Shown: positions 13,222 through 15,718 of the stretch, piece after piece
How positions within the stretch are numbered: position 1 is the first letter of the stretch
Layout: each line of letters begins with the position of its first letter
Assembly (NCBI GenBank): GCA_946183385.1
Contig: CAMHBN010000011.1
Location: 1-15,718, forward strand
Source: an uncultured Ruminococcus sp.
Lineage (GTDB): Bacteria; Bacillota; Clostridia; Oscillospirales; Ruminococcaceae
Length of the DNA: 15,718 bases
Direction: 5' to 3'
Notes under the pieces: model-generated
Told to the model about the DNA's origin: nothing
What the model saw: only the letters and a program-made list of their open reading frames with translations
Database searches by the model: none
Program-made: the position numbers and the translations under genes

Positions 13222-14682
13222 TCAATACTGTTCGCTTATCCATATTGAAGCGCGGTTCTGTATGACGTCAATGGTCTTGTCTATGTCCTGATCGCCGCCG
13301 AGGTAGGCAAGCACCTCGGGCTCGACTATGTTGAAGAGCTCGCGGTCGATAGAGGATTCCTCCCAGCGGTCGATCGAGTCGATGTAGTCGAAGATGTATT
13401 GGCAGTCCGCCTCGTCGAGCGTCAGCTCCTCGCCGACCTGCTCTACCTCTCTGCCGCCGACCGTCAGGGTCACTCCCACGGGCGCGTAATCGCCGTTCAC
13501 GGTCTTTTCGGCAGTCCTTTTGCGGGCGGCGTCGTTTATGCAGAAGCCGGATGGCTCTGACCACGTTATCTCTTCCTTCTGAGTAATGGAGTTGTAGCCT
13601 TCGTATCTCTCGCGGTAGTTCTCGACCTGATAGTCCTCGGTGTAGAACTGCCTGATGAACTTCCACGCCGCCTCCTGCCTCTCCTTGGGGATATTCCCGC
13701 GAATGGAGAGCTCTGTACCGCTTCCTGCGAGGAAAGCTCCCTGACCGTCGGAGGACGGATAGCCAACGTAGGTGTAGCTTCCGTCGCGGACGCGAAAGGT
13801 CGTTTGCTGATACGTCGTGTAGTCCATTTCGCTGCGGAGAGCACTGCCGACGCTCTCTATCCTCTCGCACCTTACAAGCTGCGGCGCGTTGTAGTCGATA
13901 ATGTTCTTCTCGCCGTGGTTTGTGGGGAAGCTGCTGAGGAATTCGAGCGTGTCCCTGAAATCAGGGGCGTCGAAATGAACCTCCAAGTTGTCGTAGTCCA
14001 CAAAGGCACGGCTGTTCTGCCGCAGGATGTCGTAGTAGATACCCTCGGCGTTCACCGAGCCGTTCACAGTCGAGCCTTCGGGCATGGCGTTCCAGCGGTC
14101 GATGAACTCACCGAGCGACCAGTTCCGCTTCGTCCCGACATATTCAGACTTGCCGATGAGCGTAGTCGCGTAGTAATACGCGGGAATGCTGTAGAGCTTG
14201 CCGTCCTTCTCGTTCAGCCCGAGAACGTGGGCGTTGAGCGTTTCGCGGTTGACCTCGGGGTCGTCCTCCATAAAGGTGTAAAGGTCTGCGAATGCGCCCT
14301 TGTTCTTGAAAGCCTCGTATTTTGCCACTCCGACCAAATCAGGACCTACAATGTCGATATCGTCGGAGTTTATGAGGTCTTGGACGGCCTCGAAGTGGAG
14401 CTGCGTTATCTCGTCTTCATAGAAGCCGTGCACATTGCCGTCTGCGTCAAATCTGCTGGCGTAGGTCTTGAGCCGGACAGTGCAGCCGTTGTCGGCTTCG
14501 TTGAAGCTCTGTATCGCCTTGTACAGCGGCTCATCGGTGTCGAGCTCGGTCAGTGTAGCCAGAGTGAGGACGATGTCCTCGTTCGGTTCGCTGCCGCTCT
14601 CGATTGTGTCCCTCGAGACGTTTCTGCTGCCGCAGCCCGTGAGGAGCAGGGCTCCCGCAAGCAAGAATGTGATTTTCTTCAT
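13222..14682 (-). CDS. Extracellular solute-binding lipoprotein (sugar ABC importer type)
   Basis: The 486-residue precursor has a clear lipobox, LLLTGC, with Cys17 as the lipid-attached residue. The mature part shows the family 1 pattern: DIVLTLATLTELD, then DIDIVGPDLVGVAKYE, GKLYSIPAYYYATT, GYPSSDGQGAF and WKFIRQFYTEDY. It would capture the ligand outside the cell and deliver it to the two permeases encoded next. Start: ATG 14682 after AAGGAGG. It is the first gene of the operon; 154 bp with a hairpin, repeat B and a small ORF separate it from the permeases, so its level may be set separately. Motifs GYPSSDG and FYTEDYQ and the C-terminal VIQNRASIWISEQY recur in the 813-residue lipoprotein, which points to an old duplication. 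The ligand is unknown; a carbohydrate is likely from the permease types. Confidence 0.92.
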   Translation of the reverse strand: MKKITFLLAGALLLTGCGSRNVSRDTIESGSEPNEDIVLTLATLTELDTDEPLYKAIQSFNEADNGCTVRLKTYASRFDADGNVHGFYEDEITQLHFEAVQDLINSDDIDIVGPDLVGVAKYEAFKNKGAFADLYTFMEDDPEVNRETLNAHVLGLNEKDGKLYSIPAYYYATTLIGKSEYVGTKRNWSLGEFIDRWNAMPEGSTVNGSVNAEGIYYDILRQNSRAFVDYDNLEVHFDAPDFRDTLEFLSSFPTNHGEKNIIDYNAPQLVRCERIESVGSALRSEMDYTTYQQTTFRVRDGSYTYVGYPSSDGQGAFLAGSGTELSIRGNIPKERQEAAWKFIRQFYTEDYQVENYRERYEGYNSITQKEEITWSEPSGFCINDAARKRTAEKTVNGDYAPVGVTLTVGGREVEQVGEELTLDEADCQYIFDYIDSIDRWEESSIDRELFNIVEPEVLAYLGGDQDIDKTIDVIQNRASIWISEQY

Positions 14683-14724
14683 TTTTTACCTCCTTGGATC
14701 AGCCCATTCGGACAGTCTTCACTA

Positions 14725-14760
14725 ATAAGTGACTTTCGGAGGCAAAAAAGACGAAAAAAT
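14725..14760 (-). repeat. 36-bp element, copy A, in the leader of the transport operon
   Basis: Partner of 13123-13158 (33/36 identical), placed 42 bp before the ATG of the binding-protein gene and well downstream of the predicted transcription starts, so within the leader mRNA. It again shows T-rich 9-mers (TTTTTCGTC, TTTTTTGCC) followed by CTCCGAAAG and CACTTAT. The hairpin possible in copy B is weaker here (a C-G pair becomes T-G). Confidence 0.6.
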
Positions 14761-14809
14761 CAGAAATTTTTATTATTTAACTTATGCAGCCACATTCTTT
14801 ACGAATATT

Positions 14810-14860
14810 ATGATACAACGTTAACAATAAAGTGTCAATACTTTTTGCAAATATTTTGCA
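14810..14860 (-). promoter_or_regulatory. Proximal SigA promoter of the transport operon with -50 palindrome
   Basis: On the minus strand TTGACA (14833-14838), 17 bp, TATCAT (14810-14815). The predicted start near 14803 gives a leader of about 120 nt. A palindrome TGCAAAATATTTGCA (14846-14860) is centred at about -50, the position of an activator adjoining the -35 box. The spacer contains GTTAAC (14820-14825). The -35 box plus palindrome is repeated 26/28 at 15060-15087. Confidence 0.8.
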
Positions 14861-14959
14861 TTTCTTTTCCCGAAATTTCGCATTATTTACCACCGAGCCC
14901 GAACCCGTTCCGATATCATTTCTTACCACTCGGGCAAGCTGAAATCGAGCAGACAGACC

Positions 14960-14975
14960 GTTAACCAAGGTTAAC
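14960..14975. promoter_or_regulatory. Palindrome between the tandem promoters
   Basis: GTTAACCAAGGTTAAC has perfect 7-bp arms around AA. Related GTTAAC half-sites occur at 14820-14825 in the proximal promoter spacer, and a GGTTAA sequence occurs next to the distal -10 box. A repressor operator is plausible; no regulator gene lies in the window. Confidence 0.45.
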
Positions 14976-14995
14976 AAAAGCGGAGGTGCAATTTC

Positions 14996-15027
14996 AGGAT
15001 TGTACTAATAATGATAGTACAGCTCCT
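14996..15027. repeat. Hairpin at the start of the distal transcript
   Basis: TGTACTA (15001-15007) / TAGTACA (15015-15021), a perfect 7-bp stem with a 7-nt loop, extended by AGGA (14996-14999) / TCCT (15024-15027) across a small internal loop. It covers almost the first 30 nt of RNA made from the distal promoter (start near 15030). No T-run follows, so attenuation by simple termination is not indicated. Confidence 0.45.
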
Positions 15028-15036
15028 ACGGTTAAT

Positions 15037-15087
15037 ATGATATCACTTTGACATCCGTTTGTCAATAGCTTTTGCAAATATTTTGCA
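15037..15087 (-). promoter_or_regulatory. Distal SigA promoter of the transport operon with -50 palindrome
   Basis: On the minus strand TTGACA (15060-15065), 17 bp, TATCAT (15037-15042). The same TGCAAAATATTTGCA palindrome (15073-15087) is again centred near -50. The -35 box is one arm of a second palindrome, TTGACA (15048-15053) / TGTCAA (15060-15065) with a 6-bp spacer, which could be a repressor site. RNA from here would carry a leader of about 350 nt. The 547-bp stretch 14683-15229 contains these regulatory elements and no gene that I can support. Confidence 0.75.
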
Positions 15088-15229
15088 GTTTCCGACCAAG
15101 TGCGCAAAATCTGACAGACACGCGATTTTTGGTCAGTCCTCCGCCCGCCGCGACGATTGTTTTTACGCTCAAAAGCCGCTTTGTGCGCCTGCGTTTTTTG
15201 TGCACTTTGACTTTTTTCGGCGCGCGCTA

Positions 15230-15258
15230 TTGACTTATTTTTTTCACCGTGGTATAAT
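15230..15258 (+). promoter_or_regulatory. SigA promoter of the tRNA cluster
   Basis: TTGACT (15230-15235), 17 bp, TATAAT (15253-15258). The predicted start near 15265 is about 16 bp before the first tRNA. It diverges from the transport-operon promoters. Confidence 0.9.
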
Positions 15259-15280
15259 ATCATCTGTTGAAACTCTGTAC

Positions 15281-15354
15281 GCGGGTGTAGTTCAATGGTA
15301 GAATGTCAGCCTTCCAAGCTGAACACGTGGGTTCGATTCCCATCACCCGCTCCA
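15281..15354 (+). tRNA. tRNA-Gly (TCC)
   Basis: Full cloverleaf: acceptor GCGGGTG / CACCCGC, anticodon stem TCAGC / GCTGA with loop CTTCCAA (anticodon TCC at 15313-15315), T-arm GTGGGTTCGATTCCCAT. CCA is encoded (15352-15354). It reads GGA/GGG codons. Confidence 0.97.
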
Positions 15355-15402
15355 GCGCCAAGCGGGCGCGCGCAGTTCGCGCTGCCGCTCGCAAAGCTCG
15401 CT
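15355..15402 (+). repeat. 48-bp tRNA spacer repeat, copy 1
   Basis: Begins at the base after the CCA of tRNA-Gly and matches 15553-15600 at 45 of 48 positions. It opens with a 5-bp hairpin GCGCC / GGCGC (loop AAGCG), then GCAG / CTGC. The rest of the spacer up to tRNA-Arg (15403-15475) has no gene; it includes TATAAT at 15461-15466, without a matching -35 box. Confidence 0.75.
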
Positions 15403-15475
15403 TACTTGTACGAAACGGAAGCTTGCTCCCGCGAATGATACAATGCGAGCGCGGCACTATTATAATAATGTTTAT

Positions 15476-15552
15476 GCGCCTTTAACTCAGCTGGATAGAG
15501 TAACTGCCTTCTAAGCAGTAAGCCGCTGGTTCGAATCCAGCAAGGCGCGCCA
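15476..15552 (+). tRNA. tRNA-Arg (TCT)
   Basis: Full cloverleaf: acceptor GCGCCTT / AAGGCGC, anticodon stem ACTGC / GCAGT with loop CTTCTAA (anticodon TCT at 15510-15512), T-arm GCTGGTTCGAATCCAGC. CCA is encoded (15550-15552). It reads AGA/AGG codons. Confidence 0.97.
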
Positions 15553-15600
15553 GTGCCAAGCGGGCACGCGCAGTTCGCGTTGCCGCTCGCAAAGCTCGCT
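15553..15600 (+). repeat. 48-bp tRNA spacer repeat, copy 2
   Basis: Begins at the base after the CCA of tRNA-Arg. The three differences from copy 1 keep the folding: the opening stem is GTGCC / GGCAC, a C-G pair changed to T-A on both sides, and the second stem keeps a G-T pair. The following bases up to tRNA-His hold another hairpin, GACCT / AGGTC (about 15601-15615), and no gene. Confidence 0.75.
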
Positions 15601-15668
15601 GACCTTCATCAGGTCGGCGCTTCTTTCCCGCGCACGGTACAAGTCGTGTGCAAGCTAAAACAGAATAT

Positions 15669-15718
15669 GGTGGGTGTAGCTTAGCTGGTTAAAGCGTCGG
15701 ATTGTGGTCCCGAAGATC
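15669..15718 (+). tRNA. tRNA-His (GTG), cut by the window end
   Basis: The 5' part is present: the extra G-1 at 15669 typical of tRNA-His, acceptor 5' strand GTGGGTG, D-arm GCTT / AAGC, and anticodon loop TTGTGGT with anticodon GTG (15704-15706). The T-arm, 3' acceptor strand and CCA lie beyond the window. The anticodon stem TCGGA / CCCGA has an A-C mismatch next to the loop. Confidence 0.88.

Noticed and set aside
13804..14964. 386-codon plus-strand frame antisense to the binding-protein gene
   Set aside because: It crosses the minus-strand gene, repeat A and the proximal promoter, and has no ribosome binding site; the minus-strand product is a clear family member.
14777..14977. 66-codon minus-strand frame upstream of the transport operon
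   Set aside because: It begins with TTG without a ribosome binding site and spans the proximal promoter boxes.
14994..15263. 89-codon minus-strand frame between the tRNA promoter and the transport operon
   Set aside because: It starts inside the tRNA -10 region, lacks a ribosome binding site and spans the distal promoter.
15260..15457. Minus-strand frame containing MGIEPTCSAWKAD
   Set aside because: This is the well-known false protein read antisense through tRNA-Gly.
15438..15466. Possible separate promoter for tRNA-Arg
   Set aside because: TATAAT at 15461-15466 is good, but no -35 box lies 16-18 bp upstream and the cluster promoter before tRNA-Gly is sufficient.
1..15718. CRISPR array, rRNA gene, insertion sequence or transposase
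   Set aside because: No regularly spaced direct repeats, no rRNA signature and no transposase-like frame were seen on either strand.

Overview
The window looks like a chromosomal segment from a low-to-mid GC, Gram-positive, spore-lineage gut or rumen clostridium, most likely Ruminococcus or a close relative (inference). The reasons are an HPr carrying both His15 and Ser46, a SpoIVB sporulation protease, a secreted protein with a dockerin, lipoprotein solute-binding proteins, strong AGGAGG-type ribosome binding sites and textbook SigA promoters.

Left part (1-2560): an HPr gene with its own consensus promoter and terminator; a 160-bp imperfect inverted-repeat element in the HPr/spoIVB gap; spoIVB on the minus strand; and, divergent from it, a small multi-pass membrane protein of unknown function that ends at a strong terminator.

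Second part (2584-5747): a three-gene plus-strand operon made of an ECF-type sigma factor, an overlapping single-pass membrane protein with a long Thr-rich linker (probable anti-sigma or surface sensor), and a secreted protein with an internal dockerin. It has one strong SigA promoter and one terminator. It resembles a surface-sensing circuit tied to the cellulosome.

Third part (5777-15087, minus strand): a six-gene operon. In order of transcription it holds a solute-binding lipoprotein, two sugar-type ABC permeases, a membrane fusion (HlyD-like) protein, a two-TM protein with a MacB-like extracytoplasmic core but no FtsX domain, and an 813-residue lipoprotein that appears to join a beta-propeller-like sensor region to a second solute-binding domain. 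There is no ATPase gene of either importer or exporter type. Upstream lie two tandem, partly duplicated SigA promoters with identical palindromes at about -50, several other palindromes, and a 36-bp element that recurs before the first permease. A 13-codon ORF with a good ribosome binding site overlaps the start of that permease. This mixed importer/membrane-fusion operon is the best candidate for an undescribed system.

Right end (15230-15718): a tRNA cluster, Gly(TCC), Arg(TCT), His(GTG, cut by the window end), behind a consensus promoter. The two complete tRNAs are each followed at once by the same 48-bp spacer repeat, with a compensatory base-pair change between the copies.
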